Source: Chaetoceros tenuissimus
Taxonomy: Eukaryota > Bacillariophyta > Thalassiosirophyceae > Chaetocerotales > Chaetocerotaceae
Direction of reading: 5' to 3'
Assembly: GCA_021927905.1 (NCBI GenBank)
Contig: BLLK01000045.1
Coordinates: 1,054,001-1,118,000 of the forward strand
DNA length: 64,000 bases
A program made the position numbers and the translations under genes. Below, one piece after another: positions 21,743-32,274 of the stretch; positions within the stretch are counted from its first letter, which is position 1, and the number at the start of each line of letters is the position of its first letter. The notes below the pieces were generated by a model. The model was not told the origin of the DNA, made no database searches, and saw only the letters and a list, made by a program, of their open reading frames with translations.

Positions 21743-21825
21743 ATGGCCCAACTTTGAATAGCTGATAAGTTTTTATATAATCTTGGGAAACCATCCTACT
21801 CCTAAGTATTTACCCATCAGGTACT

Positions 21826-23139
21826 CTAATCCATTTTATAATTAGAAACTGTCAATACACTACAATTGGAAAAATCTTCAATAAGAGGTGAATACCCAGT
21901 CCAGCTTGTTGTATTTTTTATTTGGTTCTTCCCATATTCCTGCAAAAAGTCTTTTTGTTTCATCACTTCTACGTTGAGATAAGCATTACTCGGTAATATG
22001 TTCAACACGTACTGTTGAAGCAATTCGAAATCTGTAGGGAATAGAATATCACATAGTTCTGATGTATTCAGGTAACATTCATGATCTTTATCTTTCATGT
22101 CGGTTACTGTTTAGAAAAGTTTTCTTCGTTAGTTGCTGCGTGAATTGTTTTCGTCGGAAGAGAAAATATAATTGAAAGTTACCTAATGGCTCCCCATCAG
22201 CTCTTTTTGTTATCCTTCTTTGAGATGCTGTTGACATTATATCAGGAGGAGGTAAGTAATCAAAATCTGCCAAAACTACTGAAGAATTTGGTCGTATTTC
22301 AAACAATCTTCTCAGCATTTGTGCTCCAATTGTTGGAACCCACCTATAACCCGTGGGTGGAAGATAAGATGGGTATGTATCAATTAAGTTTTGGAGAAGT
22401 GGATCTTTCAACGGAGCAAAATTTTCTTGTAATTCACCAGTCTCTTTGTCTTCAACGAGATTTGCTTGAAGTGGTACACCAGTATTTCTGCAAGTGGTGA
22501 TCTTATCGTGAGGTAGATTATCCTAAGAGGAAACTGTTAACAGATATTCAATTGAGAGATGACAACAAAATACACCCCAATACATACCAAAACTTCCATT
22601 GCCACTAATATGGTTTTGTCCTTACTTTTCTTCAGGAAATTGGAGTTGCCTTCTGCAATATCAAGTACATCTACCTTTTCCAGATTCACTTTACTTTCAT
22701 GATTGTTTTCTCCACTTAGAAGAACATCTCTCTGTAATTCAAGCAATGTTGGAGATGAATCCATGATGGTGTATTTAATATTTCGGTAAAGTTCATTGTG
22801 CTTGTGCTCTAAATGATCCAGTACACATTTGGCATTCGTACCACGACCAGCACCCATCTCTACCACTTCAATCCTTTCACCATAGTCTATATTTCTCGCT
22901 TCTTTTGCAATGAAATTTGCAATGACTTGGGAATAATGAGGTTTGAAAAGTTCAACTGGAGTGAGCCATTGTCCCTCCTGTTTCTTGTACAAGGTATCAA
23001 AAATTCTTTGCCAATGCCAATGTCCTAGAATCCTTTTGAAGTTGATATGGTCTGATTGCAGTAAAGATCCAACAACTGCATTCTTAGGCTGCTGATAGTA
23101 CAGAGACAGGCGCTGGTGAATATATTTTCTTAAAATCAT
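21826..23139 (-). CDS. SAM-dependent methyltransferase, MidA/NDUFAF7 (DUF185) family, three exons
   Basis: Exons 23139-22588, 22522-22183 and 22106-21826, with introns of 65 and 76 bases that keep the frame; about 390 residues. The start ATG at 23139 is the first in the exon. The N-terminus MILRKYIHQRLSLYY matches the family's opening 'yI...Ly.p..GYf'. Further marks are EGQWLTPVELFKPHY (the 'TspE..plFg' block), a Rossmann motif VVEMGAGRGTNAKCVLDHL, IMDSSPTLLELQRD, VAMEVLDNLPHDK (family 'aNE.lDalPv.r'), and a late PLIEDFSNCS tail. NDUFAF7 dimethylates an Arg of complex I subunit NDUFS2. Plants and algae also have paralogues of unknown substrate, so the exact target here is open. It converges with the Met-rich gene, with 83 bases between stops. 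Confidence 0.85.
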
Positions 23140-23702
23140 GTGAACAGGTAAAGATTCGAAACAATTTCTCAAAGTATTTATCTCTTATATAATCGTAGCA
23201 TCTAGTATCTCGCTTTCGTTTTCATTTATGGACTGGACCTGTCTATCTATTTATTATCTATCAACCTTGAATAACATCGCCACAGACACACTACAGTGAT
23301 TTGTACTCAGTTGATTGCTAATTGATGGATTAAAAGTACTCGTAAAATCAAAGCAAGTCTTCGGTTGGTGGTAAATGTATGACGTCACAAAAATGAGGCA
23401 AATGGCCTTCATGCTTCATGTCAAGAATCCAATGACAGTACGCTTTTGAAGATTGCTTGTGAAAACAAACACGGTAGATCTTGAATACAAACGGACGATA
23501 CCCACTTGTCATAAACATCATTTGTTTTCCAGATTGAGACAAATCTCGCTAAGAGCTTCATATCATATTGACTGGTGATGATGCGATTTTACAAGACTGT
23601 ACAAAATACATTATATCGTTGACAGTTTCAATTGATATACGTAGTATAATTATACAAAATTCTAGTACTTCCGTATATTTTACATAAGCATTATAAAATT
23701 GA
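23140..23702. other. Intergenic, no gene recognised
   Basis: About 560 bases. A 64-codon minus-strand frame (23542-23348) is open but shows no recognisable domain, and a chance frame is as likely. The methyltransferase promoter should lie at the left end. Confidence 0.35.
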
Positions 23703-24593
23703 TTAAAGGCTTGGACATACGCTCCTTTTAAACGGTTCTTGATCACCTGATTTAGGGGGAAGAATGTTCGGATCGGCATATTTCTTCTTGATCATAGTGA
23801 TGTAATCGTGAATGATAGTTTTATGATCGACAAAGAAGTCATATTTATCAACCTCTCCAATTGGAACTCTTACCACCTGAGTCGCATCATCTCCTGCCTT
23901 GGGAACTGCATCAACAGGAACATCTGCAATGTAGACAACACTGGTTGTATGTCTTCTTGCATCCCTTTTAGGATCATTGTAAACTCCAAAAAGCATAGGT
24001 TCAGTATTTAAAGTCAATCCCATCTCTTCCATTAATTCTCTATGTACACTTTCTTCTGAAGTCTCCCCAACTTCAGTGAAACCTCCCATTAAAGCCATTT
24101 TACCTGTATCTGCTCTTCTCACGCACCAAATATGTTGCCCACCTGAGCGCAAAATAACATCAATTGCAAGAGATGGACTACACATGCACCAATCGTCAGC
24201 AGAGCACCAACACGAGCCTTGCTTCAAATCAGAGTTAATATCCGGAGACCCATTACTTCTCCAGATTCTACTTACAAGTCCTTCTTCTCTCGTTCGTAGC
24301 TCTGGTTCTTCGTAAAAAGGTTTCAATTCAGCATTTGCACTCATACGTCTATGCTCGTAATAGTGATTCGGGCGCTGATTCATTAACATTCTTGAAGCTG
24401 TTTCTTGTCCAAGTCGTCTCTCTCCTTCGACTGAATCTAGACTACGCCCTACTTTTGATGACTCCATCTCGGCTGCATTACTACTGTTGTAACTTGTTGC
24501 CATGAAGTACATTTGTGCTACCACAAGAATCCATGCAAGCAGTTCCCTCTTCTTTGGATACTCAGTGATTGATTTGAATCTGTTGGAAGTCAT
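23703..24593 (-). CDS. Membrane-anchored Nudix hydrolase
   Basis: A 296-residue single-exon protein. Residues ~18-35 are a hydrophobic helix preceded by KKRE, fitting a type II (signal-anchor) membrane protein. A spacer of ~90 residues follows, then a Cys-rich hairpin-like stretch SCWCSADDWCMCSPS (about 127-141), then the Nudix domain. The Nudix box GGFTEVGETSE...REL.EE.GL (residues 170-193) matches Gx5Ex7REUxEExGU in full, so magnesium-dependent hydrolysis of a nucleoside diphosphate-X substrate is expected. The substrate (NADH, ADP-ribose, nucleotide sugar or other) cannot be told from the sequence. The CWC/WCMC pair just before the domain could bind metal or form disulfides in the secretory lumen. 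Confidence 0.9.
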   Translation of the reverse strand: MTSNRFKSITEYPKKRELLAWILVVAQMYFMATSYNSSNAAEMESSKVGRSLDSVEGERRLGQETASRMLMNQRPNHYYEHRRMSANAELKPFYEEPELRTREEGLVSRIWRSNGSPDINSDLKQGSCWCSADDWCMCSPSLAIDVILRSGGQHIWCVRRADTGKMALMGGFTEVGETSEESVHRELMEEMGLTLNTEPMLFGVYNDPKRDARRHTTSVVYIADVPVDAVPKAGDDATQVVRVPIGEVDKYDFFVDHKTIIHDYITMIKKKYADPNILPPKSGDQEPFKRSVCPSL

Positions 24594-25028
24594 TCCTATT
24601 TTGATTTCTTTTTATAATGTCAGATAGGGTTTTTCCAATACAAAGGTACTGTTTCGAATCCTTGGCTCTGTAGTAAGTTCTTTTGATTTTTGAATAGCAA
24701 ATCATCTCACTTTTTATCAAAATTGAAAAATAGATCGCGTTTATGGTCACGTTTATCCGACGAAATGACCAACAAGCCTCGCATGGCTAGGCACAATGCT
24801 AAATATCAACTTCTACTTCCTCTCTCCAACTCCCTTGGCTCTGATTGGCATTGCTTTTTTTTCAAAAGCATTTTTGAATGGAATCAACAAGTTCCACAGA
24901 TAAAGATACTTCGTTCTTTTGAGGTCTATCTCGCTTGGGTCTATGTACTGCGACGCCAGAAATATAAATCATACATTTTGGACTTTATCTTTATGCTAAG
25001 TCTTGCTACTAATCATATTCCCTTCATC
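24594..25028. other. Intergenic, no gene recognised
   Basis: Promoter side of the Nudix gene and 3' flank of the oxidoreductase gene. The long plus-strand frame reaching in from 24690 is antisense to the oxidoreductase end and has no coding signature. Confidence 0.4.
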
Positions 25029-26318
25029 TTACTTCCATGGTTTGCATACAATAATCCCATCTTCTTCACCTGCTTCCAATTGCTGTTGATAAAAAGGGAC
25101 TGCATCCAGAGAAATTCTCTTGGAGATTTTTGGATTGATTTTGCTCCTAGAAAGAAGCTCCATTAGATATTCCATGTCATGCTTCCATTGGGCCGGATGA
25201 TTTTGTGACCATTCATATGGGCAGTATCGAGTGGTTCTCGAAAGGAAATATCCAGCTTTGATTCTATTGAAAAATACTTCGAAAGGAGTTCCACAATATC
25301 CAATCTCAGCACCATTCATAACAACATTCATACCAACTGTGATCAAATGGCCTCTATAGTTGAGAGCCTGGTGAGGTGAAGCATAGCCATCTTGGCATAC
25401 GCAATCAATTACTAAATCCATTTTCCCGCGAACCAGTGGCAACCACATTTTGTGATCCATTGGAAGAGGACAAACTCCCTGATCATGAAGTTTGTCATGG
25501 TCCTTCTTCGCGGCTGTTGCGAATATTTTACTTGCTCCTCCCCTTTTCGCTAACTCAATTACAGCCTGCCCAACAGGTCCACTGCCTTGAGTCACCAAAA
25601 TATTTGAACCTTCCAAAGTCTCGCGTGGTCCACGTGGTTTACATCTATGCAATGCCTGGTATGCTGTCATGTAGGTGCTCACAATGCATGCAGCCTGTGC
25701 ACTATCTACATTTCCTGGAACTGCACATAGATCAGAATAATGAAGAACTACATATCTCGCATTTCCTCCTGTTTGACAACAGCATGCAACTGCCTCGCCA
25801 TAATCATATCCAGCTGCTTCTGCCTCAACTCCCATCGAAACGATGACTCCAACAACATCAAATCCTGGAGTGTTTGGGAGAGATATAGATTGATGCCAGA
25901 TCCCCCTTCTGATATAACAATCATTCATAGATACAGTAGATGCCTATATGGAAGAAGGAAATTAGATGACACTTCTTGATGATGTAGCCTCGAAACTTGT
26001 TCAGTGTAAAAAAGAACTCACCTTGACTTTGACAACAACTTGATAACCATGTTCAACTTCTGGAATTTCGTCGATTGCAATTACTCTACTTATTTCGGTA
26101 GCGTACATTCCAAACTTTTTGTATTGAACGAACTTATTCACATCGTCGTCATCAGCTTGCTCTGGTGTATCACGAACTTCAAATCGAGAACGAGACTTTG
26201 ATCTCGCTCTTGCGAATGGTCGACGACTTCTGCTTCTCGTCCTTGTTAACTTCTGTGGTTCATCTTCTGATGACATCCTGTGGCGACTATTAAGCCTGCC
26301 TCTATTTGCAACTACCAT
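25029..26318 (-). CDS. Medium-chain dehydrogenase/reductase (quinone-oxidoreductase-like), two exons
   Basis: Exons 26318-26022 and 25943-25029, joined across a 78-base intron (GTGAGT ... TATAG); 403 residues. The junction restores the MDR N-terminal strand VVVKVK|ASTVSMNDCYIRRG. Family marks are PGFDVVGVIVSMG (GroES-like fold, 'PG.e.aG.V...G'), AACIVSTYMTAYQAL (the 'tayqal' helix), and the cofactor site ILVTQGSGPVGQAVIELAK (GxGxxG-type). The Cys/His set of a catalytic zinc site is not evident, so it resembles zinc-independent quinone reductases using NADPH. The ~55 N-terminal residues are an Arg/Ser-rich extension (RTRSRSRRPFARARSKSRSR) absent from ordinary MDR enzymes, perhaps disordered or nucleic-acid binding. 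I chose the ATG at 26318 as the first real ATG in frame. The ~314 bases to the right of it hold nothing I recognise. Confidence 0.85.
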
Positions 26319-26632
26319 AGTCTCTTTACTATATATGTTCACTTTTACTGATGCTCGAGAAAAAGGAAACCGAATACATTTGTTTGAGGAAGGGCAAAAA
26401 ATGAAGGACGTTGAATTTTGGAAAACATCTAGATTTTTCTAATTGGCGAACTGTCATCAGTGGAATTTAGTTGGACATGAAAACTGAACATCAAAATTTA
26501 GAAGAAATTAGCCATAGTGAGAAGGAAAAAAATGTTCAACGGATGACTTAATTTAACCTCTTTTTAACAGTCATATTTTCATGTAGAGTATGGACAAAGG
26601 ATATCATGATCATTTTAGTGAGGTCAAAGTAT

Positions 26633-27646
26633 TTATTTTTCCTCTATTTTTTGGATTGGTAAGATATGTTTCCTTTGAAGAATATTTACAGTCCTTGGAC
26701 AAATTGATCTGTTCTTGGCTGATACAACAGAACTTGAGCCACATACGTGACTCTGATAAAGCAATCTATCGTTTATTTCCTTTGTTTCTTCCAAGGGCTT
26801 CGGACCTGATCTTTGTGTTCGTGAAGCCAGTGCTATGACATCCTCTTCCTCGTCTATGTCGCTCATTAAGGATCCAACGACAGTATCTATTCCATTATCA
26901 GTTAGTGCTTTCAGTTGTGAAGCGAAAGTTAATGATGTTGACCACCGAACGTTTTCAAATATATCAATAGGAGCTTTCTTAGGTACACAGAGAGCGCCAT
27001 AACCACCATCGTGTGCGGGATTGATGTATGCCTTCTCCATCTCTATTGCAATTTTCATTGCGTTGTAAATTTCATCTAGAGGAAGTTCTGGTGAATCCAT
27101 ACCTAGAAATGTGACGGGTACCTCTTCATCAATACTTCGTATTCTTTCTAATGCATTGGATAGTTTTGAGCCTAGATCAGAAGATTGAAGATCTGATTTC
27201 TTTCCATCAGACCCTTTTGTTTTTGAAGAACCAACCATTGGCATTAATATCCAATTATTAATAGATTTTTCAGAGATTGCATTATTTCCATTTAAATCTC
27301 GAACACTTATACCACTGAGACCAATATCCGCCAATATATTTTCCATCATATTTTGCCCCTCCTCCGTTCCTGGTGCATAGACTAAAACCTTTTTACTTGT
27401 ATTAAACTTGTCCTATTTTCGTTTTATGGTTTCTCAGCATTAGTCAAGATCGAGAATGATGATTCCAAAAACAAAGGAATTTCTTACATAATTTGAAATA
27501 TTGCATAATATATCGGATAACATAGCTTTAGCTAGGTCAGCTGCACCGTCCTCTCCCAATAATGAGGATAAACGCGTTTTGGAAGATCCAGCTATGGGGC
27601 ATTTTGCAAAAACTGCAATCGTTCCTCTAACCTGCACTTCAGACAT
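26633..27646 (-). CDS. DUF2064 / TIGR04282-type glycosyltransferase, two exons
   Basis: Exons 27646-27488 and 27412-26633, with a 75-base intron (GTAAGA ... AATAG); 312 residues. The N-terminus VFAKCPIAGSSKTRL matches 'f.K.P..G..KTRL' of the family, a nucleotide-sugar-transferase-like fold. Later FLGMDSPELPLDEI, PAHDGGYGALCVPKK and FENVRWSTSLTFASQ match its diagnostic 'GsDsPdLP', 'P..DGGYyLlGl' and 'lF..i.WSt..v' blocks. The bacterial members are often next to radical-SAM/selenodomain genes and are annotated as transferase 1. The reaction is not settled, and a molybdenum-cofactor-like nucleotidyl or glycosyl transfer is inferred from fold. The gene is an isolated single copy here. The C-terminal ~60 residues are an extra, low-similarity tail. 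Confidence 0.85.
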
Positions 27647-28071
27647 TATGATTCAAAATCGTATGACCTTTACCCTAAAATCAGTAGAAGCATGTAGAAG
27701 TTGTGCCTGACTGTTTTTCAATTGAACTGTGAAATAAGAGATGGATGATTATGGCTGTGTGTGATCTTTTTCCCTTCGACCTTTGATGGTTCTCATATAT
27801 ACGTACGTACTACTATAAAGTAGTTGTGCGACTTTCGAACAACATGCAATCGTCATCATCATTGTAGATTGTAGAGATTTTCCTTATCACTCTCTCTCTC
27901 TCTCTCTTTTCACTCATTAGCTCATTAGATAGACCTCTCATACTCACACTTTTCTCACATACATCAAGTCAACCCTCTAAAGATACGCCTTTTGGATCTC
28001 AAATCGTCTCATTCATATGAATATCTATTACACTTCTAAAGTCATCTAGATCAAGAGGGCAAGAAGATACA
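27647..28071. promoter_or_regulatory. Divergent promoter region between DUF2064 and carrier genes
   Basis: About 425 bases separate two genes transcribed away from each other, so both promoters lie here. It contains a CT microsatellite (27890-27908) and a pyrimidine-rich stretch leading to the carrier start. No specific factor site is recognised. Confidence 0.5.
27890..27908. repeat. (CT)n microsatellite
   Basis: Nine uninterrupted CT units in the leader/promoter of the carrier gene at 28072. Confidence 0.9.
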
Positions 28072-28899
28072 ATGACAAGGTTCACTGATGAGATTTTGAG
28101 TTCGACAAGTGCTGGACTAGTTTCTACTTTCTTTGGTCATCCTCTCGACACTATAAAAATACATCTACAAACTCAAAAGCACACATCAAGATCTTCATAC
28201 TTTCAAAGCATTCATTTGGCACGGAAGCTAGGAGCATCTCATCTATTTCGTGGTATAGGACCACCTATGACAAACCAAATTATCATGAATTCAGTAATGT
28301 TCTCTGTATTTCGTTCCGTAAAAGAATCTATAGATGGTAGTAATTTCTTAGATCAAAACTCATCTGCAGCATTAGCTGGATTGATATCAGGATTTGCAAC
28401 GGCTTGTATAAGTACTCCAGTTGATTGGATAAAAATTCAAGCGCAATTGAATACAAAAGCAAGCAATTCTTTTGACATTTTTCGTGATTTGATAAATAAG
28501 AATGGCAGTCACTCAATTCCCATCGTTTTTCGTGGACATAGTGCAAATCTTGCTAGGGAGGGTGTCTTTACAATGGTCTATCTTGGTCTTTATGATAGAA
28601 TTTCCTCCTCTGTAAAAAGTTCCAAAAAGGAGGATGATCTAAGCACAAGTGAAATCATTTGTATTTCTTCCTTTACAGGAGCTTTTGCTTGGTTGTGTAA
28701 TTATCCATTTGATACAGTAAAAACTATTATGCAAGGGAAAGGATTGTCATTGGGGGCTTCATTGAGATATATTTGGGGAGAGGGAGGATTTAAGTCCTTA
28801 TTTCGAGGGGTTTCAGCATCAACTGGAAGGGCAGTTCTAGTTACCTCAAGCAGAATGGTGGTGTATGAAAAGACGATGACATTACTTCAAGATGTGTAG
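28072..28899 (+). CDS. Mitochondrial carrier family (SLC25) protein
   Basis: A 275-residue single-exon protein with the threefold repeat of mitochondrial carriers. The three signature motifs Px(D/E)xx(K/R) are PLDTIKIHLQ near residue 24, PVDWIKIQAQ near 121 and PFDTVKTIMQ near 215, each ending the odd-numbered helix of a repeat. Each repeat also ends with the paired aromatic/Gly element (LFRGIGPP, VFRGHSAN, LFRGVSAS). It should exchange a small metabolite across the inner mitochondrial membrane. The SLC25A20/29-like pattern of a Gly-rich first helix (SAGLVSTFFGHPLD) points toward carnitine/basic amino-acid type carriers, but substrate assignment is uncertain. It converges with trpD, with 134 bases between stops. 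Confidence 0.93.
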   Translation: MTRFTDEILSSTSAGLVSTFFGHPLDTIKIHLQTQKHTSRSSYFQSIHLARKLGASHLFRGIGPPMTNQIIMNSVMFSVFRSVKESIDGSNFLDQNSSAALAGLISGFATACISTPVDWIKIQAQLNTKASNSFDIFRDLINKNGSHSIPIVFRGHSANLAREGVFTMVYLGLYDRISSSVKSSKKEDDLSTSEIICISSFTGAFAWLCNYPFDTVKTIMQGKGLSLGASLRYIWGEGGFKSLFRGVSASTGRAVLVTSSRMVVYEKTMTLLQDV

Positions 28900-29033
28900 A
28901 TTTCTGCATCGAAAATCGTAATGCTAGGAAATCCAGTTATGAATAACTAGCATGTCGTAAATAGTGTAAGCTCATGTAATTTTTAAGATTCAAACATAGT
29001 ATAATTCAAACTTCAAAAATGATGATTGACTGT

Positions 29034-30457
29034 CTAAGAAGATGCAACACTTTGACTGGTCTTGATCCACTCATTCAATTTGTCGGTTGCCTTTCCGCTA
29101 TTCAATACTTCTCTAGCTAATGCACAACCCTCTGCAATAGTGCTTGCTAGGCCATATACATAACATCCTACACCTGCATTCAATACAATAGAATCTCTCT
29201 TCGCGTTACTCTCATCTCCTCCTAGCAAAACTTTTTTGAATTCTTCAGCATTCTCAACTGGTCCACCTCCCTTTAAATCTTCTACTTTACAACGTTCGAT
29301 ACCAATATCAAGTGGGTCAAATTTAAATGTAGTCTCTGTATACACTTTCTCTTCACCTTCTGGAGCAGTGTTTTTAATTTCAACAATTGTTGCTGGTCCC
29401 AATGGAGAGATTTCATCAAGTCCAACACCGTGAATCACAACTGCATGATCAACACGCCCAACTTGTTTTAATGCGCCTGCCATAAGTGAAAGCAATTCTT
29501 CATGGAAAACTCCAATCACTGCTCTTTGTGCACCAGCAGCATTAGTCATAGGTCCAAGAATATTGAAACATGTTCTAACTCCTAGCGCTTTTCGTACTGG
29601 AGCAACATGTCTCATAGCAGGATGATTCACAGGAGCAAACATGAATGCAACTCCACACTCCTCCACGCACTTTTCAACTTGTCCAGGAGTGAGATCAACT
29701 TTGACTCCAAGACTTTCTAATACATCTGCAGATCCACAAGCAGAAGAAACACTGCGATTTCCTGCCTTTGCTACAGTACATCCACATGCAGCAGCTAATA
29801 CAACAGATGCTGTACTGATATTAATAGTATCAGCTCCATCCCCTCCAGTCCCGACGATATCAAGAAGTTTTGTATTTGGAATGTTGACAGAATTGCATGC
29901 ATTATTCATAGCACGCACCATTCCTGCAATCTCTTCTGGAGTCTCATTTCTTGCTCTAAGGAGAGTCAAAAGTGAAGAGACTTGAATAGGATCTGCTCCT
30001 GCAAGAATAGCAGAAAATGCCTTTTCTGTTTCTTCAGAAGTCAAATGTCTTTCTCCTGCGATGAGAGTTTCAATGAATGGCTTTAGCGATGCTGACATAT
30101 TTTTGCTTCTTGTTTCTTCAGTTGGTGTAGTTGTTGTCGAATCAGATCTGCAGCACTTCAATGGCATTCTAGTCTGAAAGTATTGTTGTCGGCCAGGTAA
30201 AAACAGGCAATGAATAGCGTATATGCTAGTGTAGAATCTAATGTTGCAATGTGGTGAATTTGTGTTATTTCTTCTGTTGTGTGAGATCTGTGATCTGTGA
30301 GATGCATTGATGCTTTTTGGATTTGGATCTTTGATACCAGCTGGAACAAAATCGAAAGAAAAGGGAAGGGGAAGCACACTTGCATCAGCGACAACGTCAT
30401 TGGAAACAACAAAACAATCATAATACCTCGAAACTTGCAAGCAGTTGTTATAGTCAT
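29034..30457 (-). CDS. trpD: Anthranilate phosphoribosyltransferase, probably plastid-targeted
   Basis: The enzyme core (second step of Trp synthesis: anthranilate + PRPP) starts around 30110 and is complete. It shows LLDIVGTGGDGADTINIST (PRPP-binding GTGGDG and NIST), CTVAKAGNRSVSS (anthranilate site 'KxGNRxxSS'), SADVLESLGV, FMFAPVNHPAMRHVAPVRK.LGVRT and FNILGPMTNAA. In-frame sequence runs further up to 30497, but that reading has no leader. A better model has a second exon beginning at 30173 (acceptor TTTCAG) and a first exon starting at ATG 30457 in another frame. Its product, MTITTACKFRGIMIVLLFPM..., is a good signal peptide. The donor may be at 30379 (GTGTGC) or 30337 (GTATCA); both keep phase. 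Such a leader fits import into a diatom plastid. Core certain, leader inferred. Confidence 0.92.
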
Positions 30458-30623
30458 CGGGATTTCTCTTCAAAAAGCTAATAGTGTTTCCCGACAATTT
30501 CCTTGGATCGAATCTGCCTTCTTTTGCATCGTTTGGACTAATTAGCTAGATGTCTGTAGTTCTAAAGAAGTAATTGCGAAAAGTATAATTTTAAGATAGA
30601 TAGAACCTAAATAATATTGTAAC

Positions 30624-31184
30624 TTATTCTTCTGGCTTTATCTGAACAATTGCCTCAACTTCGACAACCATATCCAAAGGCAAGGTAGAAGTTCCAATAG
30701 CACTTCTCGCATGATATCCAACAGGCTTATCGAAAACTTCCATCAATACATCTGAACATCCATCCATGACCAAATGCTGTTCCTTGAAACATGTGGTGGA
30801 ATTCACAATTCCAAAGACCTTTACAATCTGCTCAACACGATCTAAGTCACCCAATTGATTTTTCAAAGTAGAAATAATATTCAATCCGCAATGTCTAGCT
30901 GCTTCATAACCCTCCTCGATGGTACGCCCGCCACCATTTGGCCCAACTCTTCCAGTGCAAAGTGTTCCATCTGCTTTGATTGGCAAATGCCCAGAAACAT
31001 ATAACATATTCCCTGCTGCATGACAGACAATGTTGTAGTTGGCTTTTGGTTGGGATGGACTTGGAAGTTCAATATTTAGTTCTTCGATTCTCTTTTCAAC
31101 ATGAATTTGACGAAGAGCAATTGAAGATGTCAAAGGTGAAGAGCGCTTGAGTGCGCTTGTGATTAACGACTTTGCTTGCATCAT
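30624..31184 (-). CDS. Rid/YjgF family protein, probably mitochondrial
   Basis: A 186-residue single-exon protein. After ~28 residues of basic, Ser-rich leader (MMQAKSLITSALKRSSPLTS), the rest matches the ~150-residue YjgF/YER057c/UK114-like branch. The marks are IEELNIELPSPSQPKANY, LYVSGHLPIKADG, ARHCGLNIISTLKNQLGDLDRV, VFGIVNST..F, VMDGCSDVLMEVF, HARSAIGTSTLPLDMVVEVEAIV. The Arg in HARSAIG is the substrate-carboxylate-binding residue of Rid enzymes. RidA-type proteins hydrolyse reactive enamine/imine intermediates from PLP enzymes; this sub-branch is less well characterised. The leader suggests mitochondria. It lies just upstream of trpD on the same strand, with 126 bases between the trpD first in-frame codon and its stop. 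Confidence 0.92.
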   Translation of the reverse strand: MMQAKSLITSALKRSSPLTSSIALRQIHVEKRIEELNIELPSPSQPKANYNIVCHAAGNMLYVSGHLPIKADGTLCTGRVGPNGGGRTIEEGYEAARHCGLNIISTLKNQLGDLDRVEQIVKVFGIVNSTTCFKEQHLVMDGCSDVLMEVFDKPVGYHARSAIGTSTLPLDMVVEVEAIVQIKPEE

Positions 31185-31580
31185 TTTGAAATAGTTGCTT
31201 CTTTCTAGATTAAATGTTTGAGTGGATAGGATGAAAGTGAAGCTACTAGTCTATTTGAATGAGAGATGATGAACGATTAACGGATGAACAATGAAGTCCC
31301 CTTGAGTGATGTCATCAAATGGAGACTAAAAACCTATTGTATGACTTTTCAAAACACCATACGTAAAGAGCAACCGGACCAACCAAGAGAAAAGAAGAAG
31401 TTCTTCCGAGTTCTCCAAAACACAACACGATACAAACTATTGGCCACCACTCAACTAACACTCGTACCATCTTTTTCCTAACCTCAATTACTATCAACTG
31501 TAGATTTTACATTACCTTACCTACCTATTCGATTTTCTAGGGTCGCTGTCACACTTTAGAGTATAAAAGAAAACTTAAAC
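31185..31580. promoter_or_regulatory. Divergent promoter region
   Basis: About 396 bases between the Rid gene (left, minus) and a small conserved gene (right, plus). It serves both starts. No binding site is recognised; the short open frames here lack coding signature. Confidence 0.45.
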
Positions 31581-32040
31581 ATGAACCAATTCATCCAGCG
31601 TGTAGCAAACTATGTTGCAAATGTAAGTGAAATAATGCACTTTTTCATTCAAAGTCAATCTTGACATACGAGTTAAAGTATATTGTGTCCATTTCTTATT
31701 TTAAATGGAGGATAATCCTTTCTAACATTTTACATACTCATAGGAAATCTTTGTCAAAGGATTGGCCAACTCGAAAACATTTCAAAAGTTTGCAGTGAGG
31801 ACAGATTCACACCTGAGTGAGATGAAGAAAGGAGGTGTAGAAAGTTTGAACTCAAAATTGGATGACCTTCATAAAGCAGCAACAGAAGCAGCATATTCTA
31901 CAGCTGAAGCAGCAAAAAATTCTAGCTCAAAGTCATCATATCATACGTCTGGGCCTCCAACTCCCCCCAAAGGTGGATTTCCTGGATTTGTATCAGCCTT
32001 TGGGAAGGAGGTGAAAAAGGACTTGGGAATAGGGAAGTAA
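31581..32040 (+). CDS. Small conserved protein of unknown function, two exons
   Basis: Exon 1 at 31581-31622 (14 codons), a 121-base intron (GTAAGT ... CATAG), exon 2 at 31744-32040; 112 residues. The protein starts MNQFIQRVANYVAN|EIFVKGLANSKTFQKFAVRT. It thus has an amphipathic N-terminal region, a conserved-looking 'KGLANSxxFQxFAxRT' core, an Ala-rich helix and a Pro/Gly-rich C-terminus (PPTPPKGGFPGF). I think related short proteins occur in other algae and plants, possibly mitochondrial, but I cannot name a family. The first exon is needed to give a sensible start, because the second exon has no good ATG at its front. Confidence 0.7.
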
Positions 32041-32274
32041 TATGAATAGAATGTGCCGTCTGTATTGTTTTGGAGAATATTTCAGCTTCTTGAATGTCAT
32101 AGGTCGGATATGATAAAATTAATTTGTGATAGTATAAATACATACTTTAAGATGATATTGCATGAACTGCGAGGGAAAGAATTCATCCCATCTAGCTCAT
32201 CCATTTTCATAAAAAAAATAAAGAAGAAACGGGACATTCTTGCAGAATCGCATCTTAAATACATACAAATTACT

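Noticed and set aside
24690-25166. 158-codon plus-strand frame
   Set aside because: Composition is not protein-like and it overlaps the end of the oxidoreductase in antisense.
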